A DNA stretch of 64,000 bases from Pseudomonas maioricensis (GCF_022790535.1 NZ_LOHG01000006.1:117668-181667); one strand, 5' to 3'; shown: positions 26,994-37,931, counted from the stretch's first letter. Notes: generated from the letters alone by a model not told the origin. Numbers and translations are program-made.

Positions 26994-27894
26994 TGCGCTT
27001 GGTCCTCAGCTCGGAATACAGATACGGCACCAGAATCGCCAGGATCGCGCCAAGCATCAGAATCGCACTGGCCGAGCCCATGCCCATCTGGCCACGGCTG
27101 AAGGTGAACGAGTACATGAACATGGCGGGCAAATCCGAGGAGTAACCCGGTCCACCTGCTGTCATCGCCGCCACCAGGTCGAAACTCTTGATCGCGATGT
27201 GCGCGAGGATCATCACCGAACTGAAGAACACCGGACGCAGACTCGGCAGCACGACTTTCCAGTAAATCTTCGGCATGCTCGCGCCATCGATCTGCGCGGC
27301 ACGGATGATCGATTGATCAACGCCACGCAGTCCGGCAAGAAACATCGCCATGATGAACCCGGACGACTGCCACACAGCAGCAATCACCAGGCAGTACACC
27401 ACGCGATCCGGGTCTACCAGCCAGTCCAGGCGAAAGCCTTCCCAGCCCCAGTCCCGGAGCATTTTGTCCAGGCCCATGCCCGGGTTGAGCAGCCACTTCC
27501 AGGCGGTACCGGTGACGATCATCGACAGCGCCATCGGGTACAGATAAATGGTGCGGATAAAGCCTTCACGACGAATGCGCTGGTCGAGGAACACTGCCAG
27601 CAGCACGCCGATTGCCAGGCTGATCGCGATGAACATGCCACCGAAGACCATGAGGTTCTTGCTGGCCACCCACCAACGATCGCTTTCGTACAGGCGCACG
27701 TACTGCGCAAGTCCGGCCCACTTGTAGCTGGGCAAAAAAGTCGAAGTGGTGAACGACAGGACGAACGTCCAGAGGATGTAACCGTAAAAACCCACCAATA
27801 CGATGAACATACTTGGCGCAAGCACCAACTTGGGCAGCCAGCGTTGCAGCGCATCGAACGGCGAGGCTTTGCTGAGGGCAGCGACAGAGCTCAT
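26986..27894 (-). CDS. gtsB: Glucose/mannose ABC transporter permease
   Basis: 302 residues, MalF-like inner-membrane permease, with the EAA-type loop SIIRAAQIDGASMPKIYWKVVLP. The ATG at 27894 (MSSVAALSKA) is chosen; the open frame to 27954 does not look like the family. It pairs with GtsC. Confidence 0.94.
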   Translation of the reverse strand: MSSVAALSKASPFDALQRWLPKLVLAPSMFIVLVGFYGYILWTFVLSFTTSTFLPSYKWAGLAQYVRLYESDRWWVASKNLMVFGGMFIAISLAIGVLLAVFLDQRIRREGFIRTIYLYPMALSMIVTGTAWKWLLNPGMGLDKMLRDWGWEGFRLDWLVDPDRVVYCLVIAAVWQSSGFIMAMFLAGLRGVDQSIIRAAQIDGASMPKIYWKVVLPSLRPVFFSSVMILAHIAIKSFDLVAAMTAGGPGYSSDLPAMFMYSFTFSRGQMGMGSASAILMLGAILAILVPYLYSELRTKRND

Positions 27895-28002
27895 TGGCAG
27901 CATCCACTTGAAACGGTTTGATTCGAACCGCAGCCGCGCGATGAAACCGTGCAAGGTTTCATAAGCACAGACTGCGGCCGGGGTTACCAGGTATGTAAGG
28001 CG

Positions 28003-29289
28003 TTATTTGGCAGACTTGATCGCTGCGCCGAGTTTCTTTGCAGCGTCGGCAGGATCGGCCTTCGGATCGTTGATGTAGTTAGTGACCACGTCAAAGAACG
28101 CACCCTGAACCGCCAGCGTGGTCGCCATGTTGTGCGCCATGCTTGGTTGCAGGCCGCCAGATTTGGCGTCGGTCAGGAAGTCCTTGGCAGCGGTTTGCGC
28201 GCAGGAGTCGAAGCCGTACTTGCCCATATCACCGAGCATGTCGTTGCGGACGGGAATCGAGCCTTTGTTGATGCTGAAGACTTTCTGGAAGTTTTCACCC
28301 AACACAACTTTGGCGATGTCCTGCTGACCAGCAGCCGTACCGGCGTCTTTCTGTTTGAAGACGGCCAGCGAATCGATGTTGTAAGTGAAGGCTTTTTCGG
28401 TGCCCGGGAACGCTACACACTCGTAGTCTTTACCCGCGACTTTCTTGGCGGCGGTCCATTCACTCTTGGCCCAGTCACCCATGATCTGCATACCGGCTTT
28501 GCCGTTGATAACTTTGGCAGCTTCAAGGTTCCAGTCCTGCCCCTTACCATCTGGGTCCATGTAGGTAGCGACTTTTTTAAGCTCGGTCAGCGACTTGACC
28601 ATTTCAGGACCGGTCAGCGTAGCGTTGTCCAGATCGACCAAGGCTTTCTTGTAACCATCAGCACCCATCACTGAAAGCACGACGGCCTCGAAAACGGTGC
28701 TGTCCTGCCATGGTTGTCCACCGTGGGCCAGAGGAATGAAGCCGGCTTTTTTCAGCTTGTCGCCAGCGGCGTAAAATTCTTCGAGGGTTGTAGGGTTTTT
28801 CTCAATACCGGCTTTCTTGAAGACTTCCGGGTTGATCCACAGCCAGTTGACGCGGTGAATGTTGACCGGCACGGCCACATAGTCGCCGTCGTACTTGACG
28901 GTGTCGGAGACTTTCTTGTCCAGCAGGCTGTCCCACTTCTCTTCTTTGGAAACGTCTTTCAGAACGTCAGTGTCGAGCAAGCCAGTGGACGCCCATTCCT
29001 GAATATCCGGGCCTTTGATCTGCGCTACGCCCGGTGGGTTACCGGATACGGCACGGCTCTTGAGCACTGTCATGGCCGTCGAACCACCACCACCGGCAAC
29101 TGCGCCGTCCTTCCAGGTGAAGCCGTCTTTCTCGACCTGAGCCCTGAGCACATCCACAGCCGCTTTTTCGCCACCGGAGGTCCACCAGTGGACAACTTCG
29201 ACGGTGCCTTTCGAATCAGCGGCTAGAGCGCTCAGAGGGAACAACGAGGCGACAGAGATGACAGCTGCGAGGCGGGAAATTGAATTCAT
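28003..29289 (-). CDS. gtsA: Glucose/mannose ABC transporter substrate-binding protein
   Basis: 428 residues, a periplasmic sugar-binding protein with a signal peptide ([20 protein letters not shown], cleavage after ALAA) and the characteristic [15 protein letters not shown] opening. The ATG at 29289 follows GAAAGG; the frame extends upstream to 29484 only through non-coding sequence. It is the first gene of the gtsABCD operon, 108 bases ahead of gtsB. Confidence 0.96.
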   Translation of the reverse strand: MNSISRLAAVISVASLFPLSALAADSKGTVEVVHWWTSGGEKAAVDVLRAQVEKDGFTWKDGAVAGGGGSTAMTVLKSRAVSGNPPGVAQIKGPDIQEWASTGLLDTDVLKDVSKEEKWDSLLDKKVSDTVKYDGDYVAVPVNIHRVNWLWINPEVFKKAGIEKNPTTLEEFYAAGDKLKKAGFIPLAHGGQPWQDSTVFEAVVLSVMGADGYKKALVDLDNATLTGPEMVKSLTELKKVATYMDPDGKGQDWNLEAAKVINGKAGMQIMGDWAKSEWTAAKKVAGKDYECVAFPGTEKAFTYNIDSLAVFKQKDAGTAAGQQDIAKVVLGENFQKVFSINKGSIPVRNDMLGDMGKYGFDSCAQTAAKDFLTDAKSGGLQPSMAHNMATTLAVQGAFFDVVTNYINDPKADPADAAKKLGAAIKSAK

Positions 29290-29490
29290 CGATTTAACCT
29301 TTCTTGTTGTTATGCATGAGCAAGTCTGTGCTTGCGCTGCATGGAGTCTAACCAAGGGTTTTGAAAGAACAGTAACGAAGCGACGCGCAATGGTCACAGG
29401 ATGGTTACATTGGAAAAAACAGATCAGGCGCTTTGCAGGAAGGGCTACCACATATTCGATGCCGCGCTGTCTCGCGATGAACACGACCCC

Positions 29491-29577
29491 TGGAGTGAGC
29501 TTGCTCGCGATAGCATTTACTCAGGCGAGGTATTTTTGACTGATAGATTGCTATCGCGAGCAAGCTCACTCCTACAG
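29491..29577. repeat. REP pair, family B
   Basis: Arms tggagtgagcttgctcgcga and tcgcgagcaagctcactcctacag; the left arm has lost its outer gta. It lies between gtrS and gtsA. Confidence 0.88.
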
Positions 29578-29588
29578 AGGCAATGGGA

Positions 29589-31055
29589 TCACTCTACCGT
29601 TCTGGGCAAATACAACGTCACCCGCAGCCCGCCGCCGCGCAGGTTTTGCAGGCTGACTTCACCGCCGTGACTGTGGGCAATGTTGCGGGCGATGCCCAGG
29701 CCCAGGCCGTAACCTTGCTGCTGATTGCCCGCCAGCCGGAAGTGCGGTTCGAAGACCCGCTCCAGACGTTGCTCTGGCACACCCGGCCCCTCATCGTCCA
29801 CGTGCAGAACGAACGCCTGAACGTTGTCTTCGATTTTGAGGTGGGCCCGGGTGCCGTATTTGAGGGCGTTGTCGATCAGGTTGCCAATACAGCGCTTGAG
29901 CGCCAGTGGTTTACCGGGGTAATGCGCCAGCGCTTTACCCTCCTGCGTAGCGTTGCCATTACCGTGAGGCAGCAGGTAAGGCTCCACCAGGCAATCGAGC
30001 ACCTGATTGAGGTCCACGGCCTCGATGTTTTCGTGAATATCGGTGTCCTTCACGCACTGCAACGCGCCTTTGACCAACAACTCCAGCTCATCCAGATCGC
30101 GGGTAAATTTGGCTTGCAGGACTTCGTCTTCAAGCAGCTCTACCCGCAGGCGCAAACGGGTGATCGGGGTGCGCAAGTCGTGGGAGATAGCGCTGAACAA
30201 CTGACCACGCTCGGTTAAATAGCGACTGATGCGGGTGCGCATGGCACTAAAAGCCCGGCTGACCTCCACCACTTCACTGGCGCCGCCTTCGACATCAGGC
30301 TCGACGTCCGCCCCCAATGACATGTCCCTCGCCGCTCGGGCCAGACGCTTGAGAGGACGACTTTGCCAATGGACCAACAGGCCAATGAACAGCAGCAGAA
30401 AACCGCTGGTGAGGGCAATAAACCAGACCTGCTGCAGCGGTAAGTCTTGCTCTTCCAGCGTGGTGTAAGGCTCAGGCAACAGTGACGCGATGTATAACCA
30501 CTCACCCGCCGCCAGCTCGATTTGCGTCACCAGTACCGGCGGATTTACCGGTTCCAGAGTCAGGGCGTAATGCGCCCAGGAGCGAGGTAATTCGTCGAGT
30601 TTCAGACCGCTATTGAAGATGCGCAAATCCTCAGGGCGCACGAACCAGACCGCGATGGCCGGGTCGGTACCCAAGTGCTGACGCAGCACCTCGTCGACAG
30701 CCGTCAACACTGCCTGTTTGCGTGGCGTGGCATCCAGTACCTGCATGTCCAGCGGACGGTCATTGAGGGATACGACGAAACGTGTGCCGCCCATGCTGCG
30801 TAGCTGGTCAAGCACCAACGGGCGATACGCCAGAGGCAAAGACCGGAAATAACTGACGCTGGCCGCCATGGAGTGGGCCAGGCTGCGCGCACTGGTCACC
30901 AACCCTTCCATTTGCGTCGCACGTAACTGCGACAACCAGATGACACTGGACAGCGCCTGAGCGAGCAGGACAGCCAGCAGGGTTAACAGCAACATGCGCC
31001 CGAGGAGGGAGCGCGGCAACGGCAACGAACGTTTTGGCGCGTCGTAGATCAACAC
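29589..31055 (-). CDS. gtrS: Sensor histidine kinase GtrS (glucose / 2-ketogluconate sensing)
   Basis: 488 residues starting at GTG directly after the gltR stop codon. TM1 is about 20-42, a periplasmic sensor spans about 43-205, TM2 about 210-228, then HAMP. The H-box is FSAISHDLRTPITRL, the N-box NLIDNALKYG, with GPGVPE and GYGLGLGIARNI in the ATPase. In P. aeruginosa and P. putida GtrS with GltR controls glucose transport and ED genes. Context between gts genes and glk supports this. Confidence 0.95.
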   Translation of the reverse strand: MLIYDAPKRSLPLPRSLLGRMLLLTLLAVLLAQALSSVIWLSQLRATQMEGLVTSARSLAHSMAASVSYFRSLPLAYRPLVLDQLRSMGGTRFVVSLNDRPLDMQVLDATPRKQAVLTAVDEVLRQHLGTDPAIAVWFVRPEDLRIFNSGLKLDELPRSWAHYALTLEPVNPPVLVTQIELAAGEWLYIASLLPEPYTTLEEQDLPLQQVWFIALTSGFLLLFIGLLVHWQSRPLKRLARAARDMSLGADVEPDVEGGASEVVEVSRAFSAMRTRISRYLTERGQLFSAISHDLRTPITRLRLRVELLEDEVLQAKFTRDLDELELLVKGALQCVKDTDIHENIEAVDLNQVLDCLVEPYLLPHGNGNATQEGKALAHYPGKPLALKRCIGNLIDNALKYGTRAHLKIEDNVQAFVLHVDDEGPGVPEQRLERVFEPHFRLAGNQQQGYGLGLGIARNIAHSHGGEVSLQNLRGGGLRVTLYLPRTVE

Positions 31056-31793
31056 TCAGTAACCACTGCCGGCTTGGCAGATCACGTTCGCCGCCAGCAG
31101 ATAACCACTGCCACGCACGGTACGGATAAGCCGCGGCGACTTGCCGGTGTCACGCAAACGCTGACGCAGGCGACTGACCGCCATATCGACGATTCGCTCA
31201 AGTGGCATCAACTCGCGACCCCGCGTCGCATTGCCGATGGTGTCACGATCAAGGATCTGCTGTGGGTTATCGAGGAACAGTTTGAGCAGCGCAAAGTCAG
31301 CGCCGGACAGAATCACTTCTTCGCCGTCACTGTGGAAGAGCCGGTGACTGACCATGTCCAGCCGCCATTCATCGAAGGTCAGCACATCACCACCGACGCG
31401 TTCCTGGCCGAACTGGGCGCGCCGCAACAGGGCTTTGATACGCGCGACCAGCTCCCGTGGGCTGAAAGGTTTACCCAGATAGTCATCAGCACCCAATTCA
31501 AGGCCGATAACACGGTCTGCCTCATCGGAACTGGCGGTGAGCATAATGATGGGGACATGGGGGTAGCGAACGTGCTGACGCACCCAACGGCAGAGACTGA
31601 AACCGTCTTCGTCGGGCAACATCACATCGAGGATCAACAGATCGCCTGGCTCTTCAGTGAAAGCCTGACGGAAACCCGCGCCATCGCCGACGGCGCGCAC
31701 CTGAAAACCGGAACGGCTCAAGTAGGTTTGCAGCAACTCACGAATCTCTTGGTCATCATCGACCAGCAGGATCGATTTACTGACTGAGCTCAC
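31056..31793 (-). CDS. gltR: Response regulator GltR
   Basis: 245 residues: receiver domain (VDDDQEIRELL; phosphoacceptor in LLILDVMLPDEDGF; MLTASS; LGKPFSPREL) and a winged-helix C-terminal domain ending RLIRTVRGSGYLLAA. GltR controls oprB and the gts operon in pseudomonads. It abuts gtrS with no intergenic space. Confidence 0.95.
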   Translation of the reverse strand: MSSVSKSILLVDDDQEIRELLQTYLSRSGFQVRAVGDGAGFRQAFTEEPGDLLILDVMLPDEDGFSLCRWVRQHVRYPHVPIIMLTASSDEADRVIGLELGADDYLGKPFSPRELVARIKALLRRAQFGQERVGGDVLTFDEWRLDMVSHRLFHSDGEEVILSGADFALLKLFLDNPQQILDRDTIGNATRGRELMPLERIVDMAVSRLRQRLRDTGKSPRLIRTVRGSGYLLAANVICQAGSGY

Positions 31794-31852
31794 TGGGGTC
31801 GTCCTTGTTGCTATGGATCGTTATTGTTAGGGGTGAATCTTGAACACAAACC

Positions 31853-31927
31853 CTGTAGGAGCTGCCGAAGGCTGCGAAAGCGGTTTACCTGACACACCGT
31901 CATCGCAGCCTTCGGCAGCTCCTACAG
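31853..31927. repeat. REP pair, family A
   Basis: Arms ctgtaggagctgccgaaggc and gccttcggcagctcctacag. It separates the edd-glk operon from gltR-gtrS. Confidence 0.9.
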
Positions 31928-31932
31928 AAAAA

Positions 31933-32910
31933 CTAAAGCTCCACCGCGCGCTCCTCGCCAAATGCCTGCTGCAATGCCACGCCCGCGCCCATAAGGCCCG
32001 GATACTCGGCAGTCACCAGCCACACCGGGATGCCGTTGAAATAATCGCTCATCACACCTTTTTCGGCGAAGGCGCGTTTGAAACCGCTGCTCATGAAAAA
32101 CTCGATAAACCGCGGTACCACACCACCGACGATGTACACCCCGCCGCGACCGCCGACCGTGAGCACGTTGTTACCCGCGACACGCCCGAGGAACACACAG
32201 AACTGTTCCAGCACCGCTGCCGCAACCGGATCCCCCGCCACAGCCGCAGAGGTAATGGCGGCCGGAGACTTGAGCACCGGCTCGATGTCATCCAGCGCAC
32301 AGCTGACCTGATACAACCCCAGCAGACCTGCACCACTGAGCACGGTTTCCGCGCTGACATGTTCGTGCTCGGCCATCAGACGCATCCACAACATCGCTTC
32401 GCGCGCGTTGCCGATCGGCAGATCAACATGGCCGCCCTCACCCGGCAAGGCCATCCAGTGATTGACGCCGACACTGAGCAAAGTGCCAACCCCCAACCCG
32501 GTACCAGGCCCCACCACCACACGCGGCCGGTCTGGCTCGCTGATACCGTGACAGATCGTCAGGTATTCATCATCTGCCAGACGCGTCATACCCAGCGCCA
32601 TGGCACTGAAGTCATTGATCAGCAGCAGGTCATCAACCTTGAGGTTGGCGCAGAACGACGTTTTGCTGAGTTTCCAGTGGCTGTTGGTGAACTCGAACTC
32701 ATCACCGTCCACAGGCCCCGCAACCGCCAGACACACGGAGCCGACATCGCCCCGTTGCAGCTCCAGATCCTGAAGATAGACCTCAACGGCCTTCTCCGGG
32801 CTGGCGTAGTCGATGGTCGGGAATACCCGGATCGAATGCAGCTTGTCGTCTTCCCAAATGGCAAAACGTGCATTGGTACCGCCAATATCACCGACCAGGG
32901 CCAACTTCAC
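31933..32910 (-). CDS. glk: Glucokinase
   Basis: 325 residues starting at GTG, overlapping the edd stop as GTGA. It has the ATP-binding motif [13 protein letters not shown], the [11 protein letters not shown] segment and [11 protein letters not shown]. It phosphorylates glucose imported by Gts to feed Zwf. Second gene of the edd-glk operon. Confidence 0.96.
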   Translation of the reverse strand: MKLALVGDIGGTNARFAIWEDDKLHSIRVFPTIDYASPEKAVEVYLQDLELQRGDVGSVCLAVAGPVDGDEFEFTNSHWKLSKTSFCANLKVDDLLLINDFSAMALGMTRLADDEYLTICHGISEPDRPRVVVGPGTGLGVGTLLSVGVNHWMALPGEGGHVDLPIGNAREAMLWMRLMAEHEHVSAETVLSGAGLLGLYQVSCALDDIEPVLKSPAAITSAAVAGDPVAAAVLEQFCVFLGRVAGNNVLTVGGRGGVYIVGGVVPRFIEFFMSSGFKRAFAEKGVMSDYFNGIPVWLVTAEYPGLMGAGVALQQAFGEERAVEL

Positions 32911-34733
32911 TTCAGCGTCTCCAGATTCGAGGTAAAGGCGCTGGCGCCCTGCTCGGCGGAGCTGAAGGCCATGCGCATGAAACCGAACAACTCGCGACCG
33001 CAGCCGACCGCGTTATCAAGATGACCTACCGCAGGTTCTCTGGCGGCCAATTCTGCCGGTTCGATCAGAACTTGCAAGGTCCCTTTTACCCCATCAACGC
33101 GAATGATGTCGCCGTCTTGAACCAGTGCCAAAGGGCCACCACTGTAGGCTTCAGGGCAGACGTGGATGGCTGCCGGGATCTTTCCCGACGCGCCTGACAT
33201 ACGTCCATCGGTCACCAGTGCGACCTTGAAACCCCGATCCTGAAGCACCCCGAGAAATGGTGTCATTTTGTGTAACTCAGGCATGCCGTTGGAACGCGGC
33301 CCTTGAAAGCGCATGACGGCGACGAAATCACATTCCAGTTCACCGGCCTTGAACGCGTCAGCCAGATCCTGTTGATCATGAAAAACCCGTGCAGGTGCCT
33401 GAACAACCTGATGCTCCAGCGCGACGGCCGAAACCTTCATCACTCCGCGACCCAGGTTGCCTTCCATCACCCGCAGGCCACCCTCAGGCGAGAACGCTTT
33501 GGCGACAGGCCGCAGGATATTTTCATCGAGGCTTTCGATCGGGCCTTCGCGCCATACCAGCTTGCCGTCTTCCAGGAATGGCTCCTTGGTATAACGACTC
33601 AGGCCTCGGCCCAGCACCGTATTGACGTCTTCGTGGAGCAGACCGGCTTCCAGCAATTCACGAATCAGGAACGACATGCCGCCAGCAGCCTGGAAGTGGT
33701 TGATATCGGCTTTGCCGTTGGGATAGACGTGGGTCAGGGTCGGCACGACTTCGGACAGGTCGGCCATGTCCTGCCAGGTCAGTTGAATACCCGCAGCTTG
33801 AGCGATGGCCGGCATGTGCAACGTGTGGTTGGTCGAGCCGCCCGTGGCGTGCAGCGCGACAATCGAGTTGACCAGCGAACGCTCGTCGACGATTTCGCCG
33901 ATGGGCATGAAATTGCCGCTCTGCATGGTCATGCGCGTGACCTGCTGCGCAGCCTCGAGGGTCAGCGCATCACGCAGCGGCGTGTAAGGGTTGACGAAAG
34001 AAGAACCGGGCAAGTGCAGACCCATGACTTCCATCAGCAATTGGTTTGTGTTGGCCGTACCGTAGAAGGTGCAGGTGCCAGGGCCGTGGTAGGACTTCAT
34101 CTCCGAATCCAGCAGCTCCTCGCGAGTGGCCTTGCCTTCAGCATAGCGCTGGCGGACATCGGCTTTCTCCTTGTTGGAGATGCCGGAGACCATAGGGCCG
34201 CCCGGGATGAAAATCATCGGCAGATGACCGAAACGCAGCGCGCCCATCATCAGGCCCGGCACGATCTTGTCGCAGACGCCCAGCATCAATGCAGCGTCGA
34301 ACATGTTGTGGGAAAGCGCCACCGCCGTGGACATGGCAATCACTTCGCGGCTTGCAATGCCGATTTCCATGCCGGGTTCACCTTGAGTGACACCGTCGCA
34401 CATAGCGGGTACGCCACCGGCAAACTGACCGACCGAACCAATGTCACGTAAAGCCTGTTTAATCTGGTTCGGGAAATGCTCGTAGGGCTGGTGCGCCGAG
34501 AGCATGTCATTGTAGGACGACACGATGGCAACGTTAGCCGCGTTCATCATGCGCAGGTTGTTTTTATCTTCAGGACCGCAAGCCGCTACGCCATGAGCGA
34601 AATTGGCGCATTGCAGCTTGCCGCGCATCGGGCCGTCGCTGGCGGCACCTCGAATCAGTTGCAGATAGCGCTGCCGGGTTTCGCGACTACGGGCTATCAG
34701 CCGCTCGGTTACTTCAAGGATGCGGGGATGCAT
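32907..34733 (-). CDS. edd: Phosphogluconate dehydratase
   Basis: 608 residues of the IlvD/Edd family, dehydrating 6-phosphogluconate to KDPG. An iron-sulfur cluster is expected; the cysteine-bearing segments [11 protein letters not shown] and [11 protein letters not shown] are present. It begins [20 protein letters not shown]. Divergent from gapA with a HexR site between. Confidence 0.97.
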   Translation of the reverse strand: MHPRILEVTERLIARSRETRQRYLQLIRGAASDGPMRGKLQCANFAHGVAACGPEDKNNLRMMNAANVAIVSSYNDMLSAHQPYEHFPNQIKQALRDIGSVGQFAGGVPAMCDGVTQGEPGMEIGIASREVIAMSTAVALSHNMFDAALMLGVCDKIVPGLMMGALRFGHLPMIFIPGGPMVSGISNKEKADVRQRYAEGKATREELLDSEMKSYHGPGTCTFYGTANTNQLLMEVMGLHLPGSSFVNPYTPLRDALTLEAAQQVTRMTMQSGNFMPIGEIVDERSLVNSIVALHATGGSTNHTLHMPAIAQAAGIQLTWQDMADLSEVVPTLTHVYPNGKADINHFQAAGGMSFLIRELLEAGLLHEDVNTVLGRGLSRYTKEPFLEDGKLVWREGPIESLDENILRPVAKAFSPEGGLRVMEGNLGRGVMKVSAVALEHQVVQAPARVFHDQQDLADAFKAGELECDFVAVMRFQGPRSNGMPELHKMTPFLGVLQDRGFKVALVTDGRMSGASGKIPAAIHVCPEAYSGGPLALVQDGDIIRVDGVKGTLQVLIEPAELAAREPAVGHLDNAVGCGRELFGFMRMAFSSAEQGASAFTSNLETLK

Positions 34734-34853
34734 GTGCTGAACTCCAGGCTAACGTATGTGGTCACCCGTTTCAGACCTTGCAGATATCGAGGCTATCGCC
34801 TTGGCTGTAAAAGCTTGATCTCGATCAACTGTTTTGGCCTTACAGGCTTCTCG

Positions 34854-34868
34854 TTGTAGATAAAACAA
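34854..34868. promoter_or_regulatory. HexR operator between edd and gapA
   Basis: TTGT-AGATAAA-ACAA matches the TTGT-N7/8-ACAA HexR consensus exactly. It lies in the 219-base divergent promoter region of two known HexR targets. Confidence 0.85.
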
Positions 34869-34952
34869 AATATTGCCATTAAAAAGGCTTGTTTTCTATT
34901 TCTATGCGAATAATCTTGTAATTCCAACAACAAATTCAGAAAGGACGGCTGT

Positions 34953-35954
34953 ATGACTCTTCGTATTGCAATCAATGGTTTTGGCCGCATCGGCCGCAAC
35001 GTCCTGCGAGCACTGTATACCCAAGGCTACCGCCAAGACCTGCAGGTCGTCGCCATCAATGATTTGGGCGACAGTGAGATGAATGCTCACCTGCTGCGTT
35101 TCGACACGGTTCACGGTCCTTTTTCCGGCACTGTCGAGTGTGACAGCGAGAGCCTGACGGTCAATGGTGACCGTATTGCGGTCAGCGCCATTCGCAACCC
35201 TGCCGAGTTGCCCTGGAAAGCCCAGAACATTGACGTGGTATTCGAATGCACCGGCTTGTTCACCAGCCGCGACAAAGCTGCTGCGCACCTGACTGCCGGT
35301 GCCCGCAAGGTGATTATCTCGGCCCCGGCCCAAGGTGCCGACGCGACCATCGTCTATGGCGTGAACCACGACACCCTGCGCCAGTCGCATCAAATCATTT
35401 CCAGCGCATCCTGCACGACTAACTGTCTGGCGCCGGTGGCGCAAGTGCTGCACCGTGAACTGGGTATCGAAAGTGGTTTGATGACCACTATTCACGCGTA
35501 CACCAACGATCAGAATCTGATCGATGTTTATCACACCGATCCGTACCGCGCGCGGTCGGCAACCCAGTCGATGATCCCGAGCAAGACCGGTGCCGCCGAA
35601 GCAGTCGGCCTGGTCCTGCCAGAGCTGGCAGGCAAGCTGACAGGGATGGCCGTGCGCGTTCCGGTGATCAACGTGTCTCTGGTGGATCTGACCGTACAGC
35701 TGACCCGTGAAGCTTCCGCGGCTGACGTCAACGCGTTGTTGAAAGAAGCCAGTCAGCACTCGAAGGTGCTGGGATACAACACCCTGCCGCTGGTTTCTCA
35801 CGACTTCAACCACAACCCGTTGTCGTCAATTTTCGATGCCAATCACACCAAAGTCAGTGGCAAGTTGCTCAAAGTTCTTGCTTGGTATGACAACGAATGG
35901 GCGTTCTCCAACCGCATGCTGGATAACTGCCTGGCGCTGCATAACGCGGAGTGA
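34953..35954 (+). CDS. gapA: Glyceraldehyde-3-phosphate dehydrogenase
   Basis: 333 residues. Rossmann start [13 protein letters not shown], catalytic cysteine in SASCTTNC and the C-terminal [12 protein letters not shown] motif. It uses the G3P made by Eda. An AGAAAGGA site precedes the ATG. This is the HexR-controlled gap of the glucose cluster. Confidence 0.97.
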   Translation: MTLRIAINGFGRIGRNVLRALYTQGYRQDLQVVAINDLGDSEMNAHLLRFDTVHGPFSGTVECDSESLTVNGDRIAVSAIRNPAELPWKAQNIDVVFECTGLFTSRDKAAAHLTAGARKVIISAPAQGADATIVYGVNHDTLRQSHQIISSASCTTNCLAPVAQVLHRELGIESGLMTTIHAYTNDQNLIDVYHTDPYRARSATQSMIPSKTGAAEAVGLVLPELAGKLTGMAVRVPVINVSLVDLTVQLTREASAADVNALLKEASQHSKVLGYNTLPLVSHDFNHNPLSSIFDANHTKVSGKLLKVLAWYDNEWAFSNRMLDNCLALHNAE

Positions 35955-35999
35955 AACTCTGAGTTTGAAGAACCATCATTCCTGAGTCGGGATGCATTT

Positions 36000-36090
36000 C
36001 TGTAGGAGTGAGCTTGCTCGCGATAGCGTCAGCACAGCCGATATGTACATCGACTGACAGACCGAATCGCGAGCAAGCTCACTCCTACAG
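36000..36090. repeat. REP pair, family B
   Basis: Arms ctgtaggagtgagcttgctc and gagcaagctcactcctacag with a spacer of about 45 bases. Confidence 0.9.
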
Positions 36091-36194
36091 GTCCGGTGCT
36101 TGCTGCGCGATAGCGCTGCGTCAGAGACAAAGGGCGATCTCCCACAGGTCATCACACTGCGTTATTTTCTGCAGATCTGAACAGCAAACACCCC

Positions 36195-36228
36195 TTGACC
36201 AAACAAGAGGATGAGAAGCATTATCATC
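36195..36228 (+). promoter_or_regulatory. Sigma-70 promoter overlapped by a Fur-like box
   Basis: TTGACC (36195-36200), 18 bases, then CATTAT (36219-36224) form a plausible housekeeping promoter. GATGAGAAGCATTATCATC (36210-36228) agrees with the 19-base Fur consensus at 12 positions and covers the -10 box. Both suit an iron-starvation sigma gene. Confidence 0.65.
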
Positions 36229-36257
36229 CGCTGCTTTTTTGGTCGAGTACTCCTCAG

Positions 36258-36776
36258 GTGAGTCAATCGCGTTTAAACGAAGTATTCGTCTCTCACAGAC
36301 CTGTTCTGCTGCGTACGTTGCAGCGGATTGTCAGCAATCACAGCATTGCAGAAGACCTGCTTCAGGAAACTTACCTACGTGTGACGGGTGCATTGAGCAA
36401 CCGGGCCATCGAGCATCTCGAGCCGTTCATTTTTCAGACCGCCCGCAACCTGGCACTGGATCATTTGCGCGCCCGGCGTGTGCGAGAACGTACGCTGGCC
36501 GAGGACGCGACGACAGCCGAGGTGGAAAACGTCAGCGCTCCGGTGACGTCGCTTGAAGACGCAACCCATGCGAGGCGACTGGTCGAAGGGCTGAGTAAAA
36601 GCCTTGCTACGCTGACAGCACGCCAACAACAGATTTTCAGTCTCAGCCGCCTGCAGGGTCTCAGCTATGTAGAAATTGCAGAGCGACTCGACGTATCGGC
36701 AAGTACCGTGCAGAAAGAGCTGAAACTGATCATGGCAATCTGCGTCGCTGTTGCCACAAGACTTGACCACCCTTGA
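36258..36776 (+). CDS. FecI-like ECF sigma factor, haem uptake
   Basis: 172 residues from the GTG at 36258 (V/M-SQSRLNEVF). Region 2 is visible in EDLLQETYLRV and FIFQTARNLALDHLRARR, and region 4 in LTARQQQIFSLSRLQGLSYVEIAERLDVSASTV. The frame stays open upstream to a TTG at 36195, but that codon falls in the apparent -35 box and the frame would run through the Fur-like site, so the downstream GTG is preferred; its ribosome site is weak. Followed by an anti-sigma factor, a haem receptor and hemO, the layout matches HxuI-type iron-starvation sigma factors of Pseudomonas. Confidence 0.88.
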   Translation: MSQSRLNEVFVSHRPVLLRTLQRIVSNHSIAEDLLQETYLRVTGALSNRAIEHLEPFIFQTARNLALDHLRARRVRERTLAEDATTAEVENVSAPVTSLEDATHARRLVEGLSKSLATLTARQQQIFSLSRLQGLSYVEIAERLDVSASTVQKELKLIMAICVAVATRLDHP

Positions 36777-36843
36777 GTCTTGCAGCAGGCTGCGGCAAAT
36801 ACGGCACTGGCCGACGATCTACAAGAACAATCGAGGGCTTCCC

Positions 36844-37809
36844 GTGAAGGATCCTGACCTCCATCGCGCGCGCACTGTCGCTGAAGAAATGCTGAGCGAC
36901 AGCGTGATGGATCAAGCCTTGAGCTGGCTGATCGAACTGGACGCCAACGACGAACAGCAGCAAGCCCGTTTCCAGAGCTGGCTGGCGGCCGACCCGGCTC
37001 ATCGGGAGGCGTTCAACAAAGTTCAGGCGATCTGGCACTCACAACCGGTGACCCAGGCAGCGGTAGCGCTGACCGAGATCAAACCCTCTGGCTGGCGCCG
37101 CCTACGTCCCCACTGGATACCACTGGCCACCGCCGCCATGTTGTTAATCGGATTGTTCAGCTTCAGCAATCTGGGGCTGCGCCTTCAGGCTGACCACCTG
37201 ACCGTCGTCGGTGAACGCCAACGCCTGCAACTGGATGACGGCTCGAAGGTATTGCTCAACACAAACTCTGCCTTTTCCAGCAAAGCGACTGATACAAACC
37301 AGGTTGCCAAGTTGCTCCAGGGTGAGGCGTTCTTCGAAGTGCCGGCGAGCCCTGAACAGCCACTGGAGGTGCTTGCCGGGGCAGTCAGCATGCGCGCAAG
37401 CGGTAGTGCGTTCGCCGTGCGCTACCTGAATGGCATCGCGCAAATCCAGGTACAACGCGGGGCGCTGGATGTCCGCGCTACGCAGGGCAACGAAGCCGTC
37501 AAACTCGCTGGTGGTGACAGTATCCGCGTGGGTCCTGAGGGGTTCAGTCATCGGCAAAAGCTTGATCAAAACACAGACCTGGCGTGGGTTCAGGGTCGAC
37601 TAGTGTTTGATAATTGTCCGTTGGGTGAGGTGCTTGCCGAACTGCGGCGCTATTACCCTGGCTGGATCGTCAACACCAACAGCAAGCTGGAAAGCGTTGC
37701 CGTGACCGGAAATTACCGCCTCGACAACCCAATGGAAGTGGTTCGCTCACTGGCACATATCACCTCTGCACAGCTGCATGAGCTGCCCGCACTGGTCATC
37801 CTCAACTAA
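36844..37809 (+). CDS. FecR-like anti-sigma factor
   Basis: 321 residues from the GTG at 36844, which has a GAGGGC site. A cytoplasmic sigma-binding domain (about 1-75, with QALSWLIELDANDEQQQARFQSWLAADPAHREAF) precedes one TM helix (about 92-112, PLATAAMLLIGLFSFS) and a periplasmic FecR domain (LDDGSKVLLNTNSAFS; GEAFFEVP) with a C-terminal secretin/STN-like segment that receives the signal from the TonB receptor. HxuR-like by context. An upstream start at 36751 would overlap the sigma gene and is less likely. Confidence 0.9.
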   Translation: MKDPDLHRARTVAEEMLSDSVMDQALSWLIELDANDEQQQARFQSWLAADPAHREAFNKVQAIWHSQPVTQAAVALTEIKPSGWRRLRPHWIPLATAAMLLIGLFSFSNLGLRLQADHLTVVGERQRLQLDDGSKVLLNTNSAFSSKATDTNQVAKLLQGEAFFEVPASPEQPLEVLAGAVSMRASGSAFAVRYLNGIAQIQVQRGALDVRATQGNEAVKLAGGDSIRVGPEGFSHRQKLDQNTDLAWVQGRLVFDNCPLGEVLAELRRYYPGWIVNTNSKLESVAVTGNYRLDNPMEVVRSLAHITSAQLHELPALVILN

Positions 37810-37931
37810 AAAGAATTTATTTTTACTCGATAGCTATCCGTCGCGCGTCTCGTCTTAGCCAATGCAACTGATTCGTATTATCGTCAGTCGCAGAAAACTA
37901 AAAAAGACTGCACAACGGAGCCCCATCGACA

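Larger units (their letters stand above)
35955..36257. other. Intergenic region between gapA and the ECF sigma gene
   Basis: 303 bases holding a REP pair (36000-36090) and the promoter with a Fur-like site (36195-36228). No gene is seen. Confidence 0.6.

Noticed and set aside
27918..27936. gattcgaaccgc resembling a tRNA T-arm
   Set aside because: No acceptor, D or anticodon arms can be folded around it; it is just upstream of the gtsB start.
33303..34451. 382-residue frame antisense to edd
   Set aside because: No motif and fully overlapped by conserved edd.
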